Program-made: the position numbers and the translations under genes
Shown: positions 7,525-15,173 of the stretch, in pieces
How the letters are laid out: each line of letters opens with the position of its first letter
Position numbering within the stretch: position 1 is the stretch's first letter
Source of the DNA: Candidatus Uhrbacteria bacterium RIFCSPLOWO2_01_FULL_47_25
GTDB taxonomy: Bacteria; Patescibacteriota; Patescibacteriia; GWA2-46-9
DNA: 40,222 nt
Assembly (NCBI GenBank): GCA_001791325.1
Contig: MGEK01000024.1
Location: 1 to 40,222 of the forward strand
Direction of reading: 5' to 3'
Notes under the pieces: model-generated
The model's input: only the letters and a program-made list of their open reading frames with translations
Told to the model about the DNA's origin: nothing
Database searches by the model: none

Positions 7525-7652
7525 CCCCGTTAGAAAGCCTTCCCAGCCCCGCTACTGCGGGGCTGATAAGATAAGCGGTTAGATAAATAATCATAGTAGC
7601 GTTGGTGATTAGAGAGATAGAGCCAAGGCATTAAGACGGCTTTCTAACGGGG
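7525..7652. repeat. Element E2 (YCCCGTTAGAA family, subfamily A)
   Basis: Perfect 15-bp ends CCCCGTTAGAAAGCC (7525-7539) and its complement (7638-7652). The inner hairpin CAGCCCCGC/GCGGGGCTG (7544-7565) occupies the same place as the AT-rich hairpin of E1, between AGCCTTCC and GAT. The right end supplies the TAG (7646-7644) that ends infC. Just outside the left end is TAACGGGGCAG (7514-7523), which looks like a leftover half of another copy. Confidence 0.88.
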
Positions 7653-8192
7653 CAGGCAAATTAATGAAAGTTTGCCACCTTGTCTTTGTAATGGCTGTTC
7701 AATGCTTAATGAATGGCGGGTTTTTAACTGCTCAATGAATGATTCCATAATGGAGCGGGCAATATCTTGGTGCTGATTCTCGCGACCTCGCAGGGGTAAT
7801 TCAATGCGTAACTTATTCCCTTCTTTCAGAAACTTCACGGCCTGTTCAAGGCGCATATCCTGATCGTGCTGGCTGATCCTAAGAGACAAACGGATGCCTT
7901 TTATTTCCTGCTTCTTCTGCCGAGCCTTTTGTTTTTGAATCTCCTTGCCCTGTTTATACTTCAACTGATGAAAATTCAAAATTTTGGCAACTGGCGGCGA
8001 CGCCGAGGGATAAACTTCCACCAAATCAAGCCCAGCTTCTTCGGCTCGCTTTAGGGCATCCTCTATCGGAACAATACCCGCATTAATCCCGTTTTCATCT
8101 ATCAAACGAACTTCGGGAACACGAATTTCGCGATTAACACGAAACTGTGGAACTGTTGGCGGACGAAAATAAGGTCTAAAAGTTTTGCGCAA
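7644..8192 (-). CDS. infC: Translation initiation factor IF-3
   Basis: 182 residues. The N-domain carries VNREIRVPEVRLIDENG and the C-domain runs through KGIRLSLRISQHD to FLKEGNKLRI. IF-3 binds the 30S subunit and proofreads start codons. The frame opens with TTG at 8192. Unusual infC start codons are well known, so TTG or a nearby codon is plausible, and no Shine-Dalgarno site helps. The last residues are Leu-Pro-Arg, where the family usually has Leu-Ala-Pro-Lys. CCC CGT TAG is the E2 terminal repeat. The 138 bases upstream hold no gene that I can see. Confidence 0.95.
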   Translation of the reverse strand: MRKTFRPYFRPPTVPQFRVNREIRVPEVRLIDENGINAGIVPIEDALKRAEEAGLDLVEVYPSASPPVAKILNFHQLKYKQGKEIQKQKARQKKQEIKGIRLSLRISQHDQDMRLEQAVKFLKEGNKLRIELPLRGRENQHQDIARSIMESFIEQLKTRHSLSIEQPLQRQGGKLSLICLPR

Positions 8193-8330
8193 GGGAAATT
8201 TAGATTAAATTGATTAAGTGGGTGGTCGTCTGGCTACGAGATTACCCGCAGAAAGACGGTAAAAAAGAGATCATAAAAGGTGCTTTTTGCGAAATATGTA
8301 AACCAGTGAAGATCTTATTGCCGCTTAATA

Positions 8331-8609
8331 TTAATAATTATGTTTTGTTTTTGTTTGAAGAAAATGAATGAGCATACTTTTTAGAACCGCCTTACCCTTC
8401 GTTGTCTTAAAGTATCGCTCGCGCTTCATGGCATCAGCTTTGTTCAAAAACGCTTCATAAAAAACAAGTTCTAGTGGCCGGCGATACTTTGTTGATGCAT
8501 TTTTACCGCTATTGTGATCATCTATACGCCGCCGCAAATTCTCTGAGAATCCCGCGTAAAATCGTTCATCTCTAAGACTGCGAAGAATGTATACATAATA
8601 GAATTTCAT
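8331..8609 (-). CDS. GIY-YIG nuclease-domain protein (UPF0213/YhbQ-like)
   Basis: 92 residues with the signature tyrosines in YYVYILRSLRD, then RFYAGFSENLRRRIDDHNSG, and a glutamate region MKRERYFK. These fit a single-domain GIY-YIG protein, with the motif slightly changed to FYAG. Such proteins are common in this group as DNA-repair or orphan nucleases, and the substrate is unknown. It stands alone between infC and ssrA. It is read in the same direction as its neighbours, but no shared promoter is evident. Confidence 0.9.
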   Translation of the reverse strand: MKFYYVYILRSLRDERFYAGFSENLRRRIDDHNSGKNASTKYRRPLELVFYEAFLNKADAMKRERYFKTTKGKAVLKSMLIHFLQTKTKHNY

Positions 8610-8655
8610 CTGTTATTTGATTACCCTGAACCAGTCGCGTTGCTCCGGTACAGGG

Positions 8656-8748
8656 CATGTACCACTCGCCTTGCTGACGCTATGGCGATGCCATGTACCC
8701 TGCACCGCAAAATGCAGGGCGCAGCCCGAGCAAAGCGAGTGGTACATG
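8656..8748. repeat. Palindromic element abutting the tmRNA 3' end
   Basis: CATGTACCACTCGCCTTGCT (8656-8675) and its complement at 8729-8748 match at 19 of 20 positions, with inner stems CCCTGCA/TGCAGGG and GGTACA/TGTACC nearby. The right arm overlaps the encoded CCA of ssrA. It may shape tmRNA 3' processing or be another inserted palindrome. There is no U tract on the minus strand. Confidence 0.65.
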
Positions 8749-9134
8749 GTGGAGATGAGGGGAATTGAACCCCTGTCTGAAGAGTGGGTAACAAGAAAGA
8801 CTACAGGATTAGCTTGCGGGATAATTTAAATCACTAATTGTCCGAAGCGCCAACCAATGATCGAGTTCCCTTTGATAGCGCCGCCTCGCCGGAAACTAGC
8901 TAAACGGCGCGCTAAGGTTATATGACACCCCATTTCTCCTTCCCCTAGCAAAAGGAGTGGGATGGCTCTCGCCTTAGTTAGGCAAGAACAGGTACAAGAG
9001 TCAAAGACGCAAAAGCGTTTCTGATCTTGCTAGCCAGTGTATTGGCAATTATTTTTTTGAGAGATATTAAAGAGCGATCTCGCGCTCTACCTGCCTTTCT
9101 TGAAAAGAACTCTCCATCGAATCCAATCATCCCC
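8747..9134 (-). ncRNA. ssrA: Transfer-messenger RNA (tmRNA)
   Basis: The 5' end GGGGATG (from 9134) pairs with CATCTCC at the 3' end (one G-U), giving the alanyl acceptor stem, followed by GATTGGATTCGATGG, typical of tmRNA 5' ends. The T-arm is AGGGG-TTCAATT-CCCCT, and CCA is encoded at 8749-8747. The tag frame begins at GCC (9046) after an A-rich run and reads ANTLASKIRN then AFASLTLVPVLA, 22 residues, ending in TAA and a second TAA nearby. The tag is about twice the length of that of E. coli. tmRNA with SmpB rescues stalled ribosomes and marks products for proteolysis. smpB lies just upstream on the same strand. Confidence 0.93.
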
Positions 9135-9147
9135 GCGAACGAAGTGA

Positions 9148-9174
9148 GCGCCCCGACCATAACGTCGGGGCTAC
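9148..9174. promoter_or_regulatory. Hairpin between smpB and ssrA
   Basis: GCCCCGAC and GTCGGGGC pair around CATAAC directly after the smpB stop. On the minus strand no U tract follows, so it may be a processing or stabilising hairpin of an smpB-ssrA transcript. On the plus strand CCTTTTTC follows, but no plus gene ends there. Ends are approximate. Confidence 0.4.
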
Positions 9175-9653
9175 CTTTTTCTCTTGAGGACGTATCGCCG
9201 AAGCTCACGCTCTGTCTCCCGACGACGGATTGTCGCTCGCTTATCAATAGTGGATTTGCCACGGGCCAACCCCACCAAGATCTTCAAGCGACGGTTGAGA
9301 GTATACACGCGAAGCGGCACTAGTGTCAAGCCGGCAGTTTGAATCTTCCCCATCATGGCCATGAGTTCATGGCCATGAAATAAAAGCCGACGAGGCCTCA
9401 AAGGATCGTAGCTGGGCAAGGGTCCGGCTTTGGTGTATGGCGGTATGTGAGCATTAATTAACAACGCCTCAAATCTCTGGCGACGCTTGCCATGACTGGC
9501 CGCCGGACGCACTGAAATATACGCATTTCTGATGTCACCATGACCGGTTTTTAGAGACTTAACCTCTTGTCCAGTAAGCACAATCCCCGCCTCCCAGGTG
9601 GCAAGAATATGATAGCGCCAACGGGCTTGTTTGTTTTCCATAATAACCGGCAT
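9171..9653 (-). CDS. smpB: SsrA-binding protein SmpB
   Basis: 160 residues with the SmpB motifs ARWRYHILATWEAGIVLTG, EVKSLKTGHGDIRNAYISV and GLTLVPLRVYTLNRRLKI, and a basic tail ending RYVLKRKR. SmpB binds the tRNA-like end of tmRNA and mimics the anticodon arm in the A site. The first ATG is at 9653. A second, at 9641 (MENKQARW), matches where many homologues begin, so the true start could be four residues later. Directly upstream of ssrA, its RNA partner. Confidence 0.96.
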   Translation of the reverse strand: MPVIMENKQARWRYHILATWEAGIVLTGQEVKSLKTGHGDIRNAYISVRPAASHGKRRQRFEALLINAHIPPYTKAGPLPSYDPLRPRRLLFHGHELMAMMGKIQTAGLTLVPLRVYTLNRRLKILVGLARGKSTIDKRATIRRRETERELRRYVLKRKR

Positions 9654-9663
9654 AAAACGGCTT

Positions 9664-9692
9664 TTGAGCTTTATCTTAAATTAGGTTATACT
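9664..9692 (+). promoter_or_regulatory. Promoter of the AI-2E family gene
   Basis: TTGAGC (9664-9669), a 17-bp spacer and TATACT (9687-9692). The predicted start is about 13 nt before the ATG at 9713, so the leader is very short and has no Shine-Dalgarno site. Confidence 0.55.
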
Positions 9693-9712
9693 AAAAACAG
9701 TATATAGCACTA

Positions 9713-10759
9713 ATGAATATGACTAAAGGTGTCACACCGCACATGGTTACCGTGTCCACTCTGACGCTTGTCAAGGTGGCCTTAATATTGCTGTTGTTAT
9801 GGGCATTGTATCTCATTGCCGATGTACTCATTCTTCTGATCGCTTCACTCCTTTTTGCCGCCGCTCTTGATCCTTGGGTTGATACCCTGCAAAAAAAATA
9901 CCATATACCCCGGGCAGTCTGCATGTTGACTATTTACGCCATTCTCATAGCCGTCATCAGTTCAGCGATTGTGCTTATCGCTCCGCCCCTCATTGATGAG
10001 ATCGGACAAATCGCTCAAGCCTTTCCCCACTACTACACACAAATTAATGAGTGGCTAATCAATGTGAATCAGCAAACTGGCAGTAACGGCGCACCACTAC
10101 AAAGTCTCTCTAACGCCGTGACGAGCGCAACCACTGGCGCCTTCTCGGTTGTGTCTAGTATTTTTGGAGGGATTGCCTCATTCATTTTAGTGCTATTTAT
10201 TACTTATTATCTGGTGGTGGATGAGGGCGCCATTAAACGAATCGCCATGATCGCTCCCAAACAACATCAGGCCTATTTTACTAATCTCATCACTCGCCTA
10301 CAAAAACAAATGGGCATATGGTTGCGCGCCCAAGTGACATTGATGGCTATTATTGGCGCCGTGACTTATCTTATCCTTTTAGCTATCGGCATGCCCTATG
10401 CTCTCGTTCTCGCGATGATAGCGGGGCTAACCGAATTCATACCATACCTTGGACCGCTACTAGGGGCTGTGCCAGCAGTGATTATTGCCTCCTCTATCTC
10501 ACCGTTGATGATTCTTACTGTTATCGCCGCTTATTATCTGATGCAGCTTTTTGAAAACAACATCATTGTACCAAAGATTATGGAAAAGGCTCTTGGCCTC
10601 TCACCAGTAGTTTCCATTATGGTTTTCTTGATTGGGGCGAGGCTGGCTGGCATAGCTGGAGCGCTCTTAGCCATACCCATAGCCACGGCAGCTATGGTAG
10701 TGATAAATGACTTACTCTCGTCAAGAAACCGATCGGAAGCTAAGCCGAATTCACGCTAG
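9713..10759 (+). CDS. AI-2E family (UPF0118/PerM-like) membrane permease
   Basis: 348 residues with the family layout: two N-terminal transmembrane helices, a soluble amphipathic region (about 95-150) and a C-terminal block of helices with GLTEFIPYLGPLLGAVPAVI, the signature of this family. Members have been linked to autoinducer-2 export and to Na+/Li+-H+ antiport. The substrate cannot be told from sequence. ATG at 9713 is used. A second ATG three codons on (9722) is possible. The following AT-rich spacer (10762-10838) is low-complexity. Confidence 0.92.
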   Translation: MNMTKGVTPHMVTVSTLTLVKVALILLLLWALYLIADVLILLIASLLFAAALDPWVDTLQKKYHIPRAVCMLTIYAILIAVISSAIVLIAPPLIDEIGQIAQAFPHYYTQINEWLINVNQQTGSNGAPLQSLSNAVTSATTGAFSVVSSIFGGIASFILVLFITYYLVVDEGAIKRIAMIAPKQHQAYFTNLITRLQKQMGIWLRAQVTLMAIIGAVTYLILLAIGMPYALVLAMIAGLTEFIPYLGPLLGAVPAVIIASSISPLMILTVIAAYYLMQLFENNIIVPKIMEKALGLSPVVSIMVFLIGARLAGIAGALLAIPIATAAMVVINDLLSSRNRSEAKPNSR

Positions 10760-10761
10760 AA

Positions 10762-10838
10762 TTTTGAATACGGAATTATGAATTTGGTTTGATTATTTTC
10801 AACATTCATTATTCCTGATTCTTTATTCACCATTCCAT
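10762..10838. repeat. Low-complexity AT-rich spacer
   Basis: Degenerate ATTCATTATTC / TTTATTCACCATTC-type words. Very similar strings occur at 34832-34930. No gene seen. Confidence 0.5.
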
Positions 10839-10845
10839 CACTAGT

Positions 10846-10947
10846 GTGGCTGACCATTTAGAAACCATTGTCGCACTCTGCAAACGCCGGGGGTTCATTT
10901 TCCCCGGTTCTGAAATTTATGGCGGGCTGGCCCTCCTAAATTTCTGA
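10846..10947 (+). pseudogene. Remnant of a second glyS 5' end
   Basis: GTG at 10846 opens 33 codons to TGA at 10945. The translation ([20 protein letters not shown], then SEIYGGLA) aligns without gaps with residues 2-28 of the intact GlyS that starts at 10957, differing at several positions. The last 26 bases are nearly identical (one difference), then the sequence breaks into LLNF and a stop. It looks like the head of an older or foreign glyS left by recombination, or a decayed tandem duplicate. It may still be translated as a short peptide. Confidence 0.8.
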
Positions 10948-10956
10948 ATTTATAGT

Positions 10957-12279
10957 ATGGCCGATCTCATGGATAAAATTGTTTCTCTCGCGAAGCGTCG
11001 CGGCTTCGTGTATCCGGGTTCTGAAATTTATGGGGGGCTGGCGAACTCTTGGGATTATGGCCCCTTGGGAGTGGAGCTCAAAAACAACATAAAACAAGAA
11101 TGGTGGAAGAGATTTGTGCATGGCCGTGACGATATCGTCGGTCTTGACGCCGCACTTCTTATGAATCCAAAGGTTTGGGAAGCGAGTGGGCACTTAAAAA
11201 ACTTCCAAGACCCACTAGTGGAATGTAAGAATTGCCATGAACGATTTAGAGCAGATGATATTGATTTAAAAAAATCCTGCCCAAACTGCGAGACGATCGG
11301 CACATTCACCGCCCCCTCGCAATTCAATTTGATGCTGAAAACGTTTCTAGGCCCGGCTGAAGACAAGGCCAACATCGTGTATTTTCGTCCAGAAACGGCG
11401 CAGGCAATGTTCGTAAATTTTAAAAACGTGATACAAACGACGCGAGCCAAACTCCCTTTTGGCATTGCCCAGACGGGTAAAGCCTTTAGGAACGAAATCA
11501 CGCCCGGCAACTTCATTTTCCGCACGCGCGAGTTTGAACAAATGGAAATTGAGTACTTCGTTCCTCCACCCAAAAAAGACGCGGAGTGGCAAAAGCACTT
11601 TGATTATTGGCTTCAAGAAATGAAATCTTGGTTAAAGCACCTAGGAGTTTCTGAAAAACATCTCCACTATGTGGATATTCCAGATGGCGAACGAGCACAC
11701 TACTCCAAGCGTACCGTTGACATTGAATATGACTATCCATTTGGCCAGAAAGAACTTTACGGCCTTGCTTACCGTGGCGACTTTGACCTTAAAAACCATG
11801 CAACAGCAAGCGGAGAAGACTTAACCTACGCTGACCCGGACACTGGTGAGAAATTTCTCCCGCATGTCATTGAGCCAACTTGGGGCGTGGACCGCACAGT
11901 GCTCGTGGCACTTCTGGAAGCCTACGACGACACACAAAAGGATCGCATAGTCTTGCGCCTCAAGCCATGGCTAGCGCCATACAAAGTGGCCGTATTCCCG
12001 CTTTTAGCCAACAAACCCGAACTCATCAAAAAAGCTCGAGATATCTACAAACTACTTACTACAAGCTACTCACTGACTCCAATCGCTTGGGATGATCGCG
12101 GCAACATAGGCAAGCGCTATTATTCACAAGACGAAATCGGCACGCCATATTGCGTCACCGTTGACTTTGACACGCTTGAAGATAATACTGTCACCGTACG
12201 CGATAGAGACACGATGAAGCAGGAGCGAATAGTAGCAACCGATTTGCCATCATACCTTAAAGAAAAACTTACAGCTTAA
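10957..12279 (+). CDS. glyS: Glycine--tRNA ligase (single-chain, class II)
   Basis: 440 residues of the eukaryote/archaea-like homodimeric type rather than the alpha2-beta2 form. It opens with [24 protein letters not shown] zinc-ribbon-like CKNC...CPNC lies near residues 89-111. The class II core includes FRPETAQ, FRNEITPG and REFEQMEIEYF, and the anticodon-binding domain is at the C-terminus (VAVFPLLANK). It charges tRNA-Gly with glycine. No Shine-Dalgarno site precedes the ATG. It is preceded by a 33-codon copy of its own N-terminus and followed after 12 nt by the M16 peptidase gene. Confidence 0.97.
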   Translation: MADLMDKIVSLAKRRGFVYPGSEIYGGLANSWDYGPLGVELKNNIKQEWWKRFVHGRDDIVGLDAALLMNPKVWEASGHLKNFQDPLVECKNCHERFRADDIDLKKSCPNCETIGTFTAPSQFNLMLKTFLGPAEDKANIVYFRPETAQAMFVNFKNVIQTTRAKLPFGIAQTGKAFRNEITPGNFIFRTREFEQMEIEYFVPPPKKDAEWQKHFDYWLQEMKSWLKHLGVSEKHLHYVDIPDGERAHYSKRTVDIEYDYPFGQKELYGLAYRGDFDLKNHATASGEDLTYADPDTGEKFLPHVIEPTWGVDRTVLVALLEAYDDTQKDRIVLRLKPWLAPYKVAVFPLLANKPELIKKARDIYKLLTTSYSLTPIAWDDRGNIGKRYYSQDEIGTPYCVTVDFDTLEDNTVTVRDRDTMKQERIVATDLPSYLKEKLTA

Positions 12280-12291
12280 GACTTACAACTT

Positions 12292-13563
12292 ATGGCTTAC
12301 CCCCACACTAAACTCTCAAACGGACTCACTCTTTATATTGTGCCGATGCCCAGCACGGAAACGGCAACCGTACTCGTACTTGTCCGTGCCGGATCAAAAT
12401 ATGAAACGAAACGTATGAATGGTCTGTCGCACTTTCTAGAGCATATGTTTTTTAAAGGTACGACCAACCGGCCAACGCCATTGGCTGTCGCGGAAACTTT
12501 GGATCGGGTGGGCGGCGAATACAATGCTTTTACTGACAAAGAACGCACCGGTTACTATGCTAAAGTTGATGCCAAGCACTTGGAGCTCGCCATTGACTGG
12601 GTGTCTGATATGCTCTTGAATCCCCTGCTTAAAGAAGAAGAAATTGAAAAAGAAAAAGGAGTAATCGCCCAAGAGATCAGCATGTATTATGATACGCCAA
12701 CGTCTTATATCAGCGATGTGTTTGAAAATTTACTCTATGGAGATCAGCCGGCTGGCTGGGACATTGCCGGAACAAAAGAAATAATTTCCAAATTCACGAA
12801 GCCCGACTTCACAAAATATCTTGCTGAACGCTATGTGGCAAAAGAAACTATTGTGGTAGTGACTGGAAATATCAATGAAACTAAAACAAAAAAACTAATA
12901 AGCCGCTATTTCCCCACCCTCAAAACTGGCCGAGCGCCAAATAAACCTAAGGTACATGAACAGCAAAAAAATATCGGCTTCAAGCTATTTGCCAAAGACA
13001 CTGATCAAACTCATCTGGAACTTGGCGTTAGAGCTTTTAATACTTATGACAAACGCCGTTACGCTTTAGGGATTTTGGCCACGATTCTTGGCGGCAATAT
13101 GAGCTCGCGATTATTTATGTCTCTAAGAGAAGAGCACGGTTTAGCTTATTATGTGGCCACCCGCGCTCATCACTACACCGACACCGGATATTTGTCAACC
13201 CAAGCGGGGGTGCCAAATAAGGACGTGGACAGAGCTATATCTGTGATTATGCAAGAATATGATACTGTACGGAAATTCCGAGTTAAACCGGATGAACTCA
13301 AGAAAGCCAAAGACTACATCAAGGGTAAATCAGTAATTGGACTGGAGTCGTCAAGCGCTCTGGCTGGTTTTGTCGGCGATCAAGCCATGCTTTATGGCCG
13401 AGCCTTAGCCATTGACGAAATTTTAAAACGCGTTGAAGCGGTGACGGTAAGCGAAGTGCAAAGCGTAGCCAAAACAATTTTCAAAGCGAACAGATTGAAC
13501 CTAGCGGTCATTGGGCCAAAGGGCGAAGAAGCTAAACTTAAACGAAATCTTAAATTCAATTAA
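12292..13563 (+). CDS. M16-family zinc peptidase (insulinase/processing-peptidase type)
   Basis: 423 residues. The inverted zinc site HFLEH is at 47-51, with the third ligand Glu127 in VIAQEISMYYD. This fits HxxEH-x(74-76)-E exactly. The second, non-catalytic half contains ILGGNMSSRLFMSLREEHGLAYYV, the R/Y region typical of these proteins. Likely a cytoplasmic or surface-associated peptide-degrading enzyme; the substrate is unknown. It starts 12 nt after glyS and is probably cotranscribed. It ends 28 nt before element E3. Confidence 0.95.
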   Translation: MAYPHTKLSNGLTLYIVPMPSTETATVLVLVRAGSKYETKRMNGLSHFLEHMFFKGTTNRPTPLAVAETLDRVGGEYNAFTDKERTGYYAKVDAKHLELAIDWVSDMLLNPLLKEEEIEKEKGVIAQEISMYYDTPTSYISDVFENLLYGDQPAGWDIAGTKEIISKFTKPDFTKYLAERYVAKETIVVVTGNINETKTKKLISRYFPTLKTGRAPNKPKVHEQQKNIGFKLFAKDTDQTHLELGVRAFNTYDKRRYALGILATILGGNMSSRLFMSLREEHGLAYYVATRAHHYTDTGYLSTQAGVPNKDVDRAISVIMQEYDTVRKFRVKPDELKKAKDYIKGKSVIGLESSSALAGFVGDQAMLYGRALAIDEILKRVEAVTVSEVQSVAKTIFKANRLNLAVIGPKGEEAKLKRNLKFN

Positions 13564-13591
13564 TGATCAAAAGGGAACTGGTTTTAATAAA

Positions 13592-13689
13592 TCCCGTTAG
13601 AAATTCCCGCGAGGTATTGCGACCTCCACGTGAATGGTCCCGAGCGGTAACCCACGCCGCAGAGTGGCGGAGTGTTATTTCTAACGGGA
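13592..13689. repeat. Element E3 (YCCCGTTAGAA family, subfamily C)
   Basis: Perfect 13-bp ends TCCCGTTAGAAAT / ATTTCTAACGGGA with a perfect 4-bp flanking direct repeat TAAA (13588-13591, 13690-13693). Its plus strand aligns with the minus strand of E6. It supplies the TAG (13683-13681) of the minus-strand membrane protein. Confidence 0.87.
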
Positions 13690-14136
13690 TAAATAGATAG
13701 TGACCAAGAAAAAGCCAAATTGCACCACGCCTCCAGCAACGAGTGGTATCTCGTAATTAATGAGTTTGTGGTTTCGCTCGTGAAAGCGCGCAAAATGCGG
13801 CCATAATTTGCCGTGAGAAAGCTCGGAAAAACCGGCCAGCACATCGGGCATAATAGCGCCAAGCGCACCGGCCATGGCGCCAATAGCGTTATTAAAAAAG
13901 CCGCCTAACCACAAAACTGCTATTAAAGACATGGCCGCCAGACCGTCAATTATTGCCAGAATCACGAGCCAATGAAGTCGTTCTGGGCAAAAAAGCAGTC
14001 GTCCAGATCTTTCGTCGCCATGCGGAATTATATCCGCGACAAAATGCGACAAAAATCCTGCCCAAAAAGAGAAGGCTGGCGGCTCTAGCCTCTCACCAAT
14101 AGCCGCGCCAACAGTAGCATGAACAATTAAAAACAT
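13681..14136 (-). CDS. Small integral membrane protein, possibly DUF457/YdjM-like
   Basis: 151 residues with about four transmembrane segments. SHFVADIIPHGDE (around residues 31-43) and GALGAIMPDVLAGFSE resemble the His/Asp pattern of the YdjM-type membrane 'metal-dependent hydrolase' group, but the resemblance is weak and the function is unknown. The ATG is two bases from the end of E4 and the stop lies inside E3 (residues Leu-Ser-Arg, TAG), so the whole gene is framed by the two repeat elements. It follows the glycogen cluster on the same strand. Confidence 0.8.
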   Translation of the reverse strand: MFLIVHATVGAAIGERLEPPAFSFWAGFLSHFVADIIPHGDERSGRLLFCPERLHWLVILAIIDGLAAMSLIAVLWLGGFFNNAIGAMAGALGAIMPDVLAGFSELSHGKLWPHFARFHERNHKLINYEIPLVAGGVVQFGFFLVTIYLSR

Positions 14137-14138
14137 AA

Positions 14139-14237
14139 CCCCGTTAGAAGGCCATCAATTTAATATGAGCTATTTTTGTTTGCGGCAAGAGTGGGCATGA
14201 TTAGTCATTCCATAGTTAAGTGGGCCTTCTAACGGGG
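14139..14237. repeat. Element E4 (YCCCGTTAGAA family, singleton)
   Basis: Perfect 15-bp ends CCCCGTTAGAAGGCC (14139-14153) and complement (14223-14237). The galT-like stop TGA (14240-14238) abuts one end and the next gene's ATG lies 2 nt from the other. The core does not resemble the other copies by eye. No clear flanking repeat. Confidence 0.83.
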
Positions 14238-15173
14238 TCAACGCCGATAAAAAATAGCGGCTTTCTCGGGCGGCACTGGATTGATAATAATACCCGAAGC
14301 AATTTCCACCCCAGCCCAAGTACTGCCGCGCGGCGTAATTTTGATATACAAATGTTCGTCGGTGTCGTGAACTATCTGATGAAAATAATAATTGTAAGCA
14401 AGTTGAAGATTATGAACTATCTTGTTAATAGACTGCTTCATCATTCGGGCAAGCGATTGTCGTTCAGCTAAAGTTAAATCAGTAATATTATCAACATGCC
14501 GCTTAGGCATAAGCCAAAGCTCATAATTGTATACTGAAGCGTATGGCGTAAAGGCAACTACTTTTTTGTCTTCATATACAAGCCGCGGACCGCGCCGTTC
14601 TTTGGCAATAACATCGCAGTAGATACAATGCCCGGTTTTAAGTTTATACGCTTGCACGCGCTGGGATTTATCCATGTAATGCTGGGGCACAAAACCGGTG
14701 GCAAAAATCTGCGAGTGAGAGTGCTGAATGGTCGCGCCAGCCTTACCGCCGTTGTTTTTAAAAATCAAAATATATTCAATTTTAGAATTAGCCATAATGC
14801 TTTTGGTGCGGATGGCGTAAACTTCCAAAAGTTTTGTAATGTGGTTTTGTGGTAATTCTTCCAGTTGCAAATTATGATTCTGCGTCTCCACAACCACTTC
14901 CTGCCAGCCATAAGCTTTAGGATTGTCTAAAGTAACGGCCGGATATTTATTAGGCAAAGTAATCATCCGCCAATTTTTCCTACCCCCCCAGATGAAAAGT
15001 TTCTTCTTTAAATCAAGATGCGGGAAACAAAGACCACAATCTTTAGGTTCAACCGTTAAATGACCCGGGGAGGACTCGTAGTTAATATCATGAGTCTCGG
15101 GACGGCTACCGCGGCGCGGCGCAATAATCACATACTTATCTAGAATATAATCTTTTCGCAGTTCTGATTTCAT
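14238..15173 (-). CDS. galT: GalT-like nucleotidyltransferase (HIT superfamily)
   Basis: 311 residues. The active-site region GATIQHSHSQ (146-155) matches the galactose-1-phosphate uridylyltransferase fold, though the classical HPH is HSH here. Cys pairs C46/C49 and C183/C186 suggest metal sites. GalT exchanges UDP-glucose and hexose-1-phosphate. Relatives act on ADP-glucose, and the setting among glycogen synthases makes that alternative worth testing. The start overlaps the end of the upstream GT5 gene by four bases (ATGA type), so translation is coupled. Confidence 0.85.
   Translation of the reverse strand: MKSELRKDYILDKYVIIAPRRGSRPETHDINYESSPGHLTVEPKDCGLCFPHLDLKKKLFIWGGRKNWRMITLPNKYPAVTLDNPKAYGWQEVVVETQNHNLQLEELPQNHITKLLEVYAIRTKSIMANSKIEYILIFKNNGGKAGATIQHSHSQIFATGFVPQHYMDKSQRVQAYKLKTGHCIYCDVIAKERRGPRLVYEDKKVVAFTPYASVYNYELWLMPKRHVDNITDLTLAERQSLARMMKQSINKIVHNLQLAYNYYFHQIVHDTDEHLYIKITPRGSTWAGVEIASGIIINPVPPEKAAIFYRR

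Noticed and set aside
7153-7652. E1 and E2 as the L20/L35 autoregulatory leader or as simple terminators
   Set aside because: The same ends occur at unrelated genes, and neither copy is followed by a U tract on the gene strand. A secondary regulatory role is not excluded.
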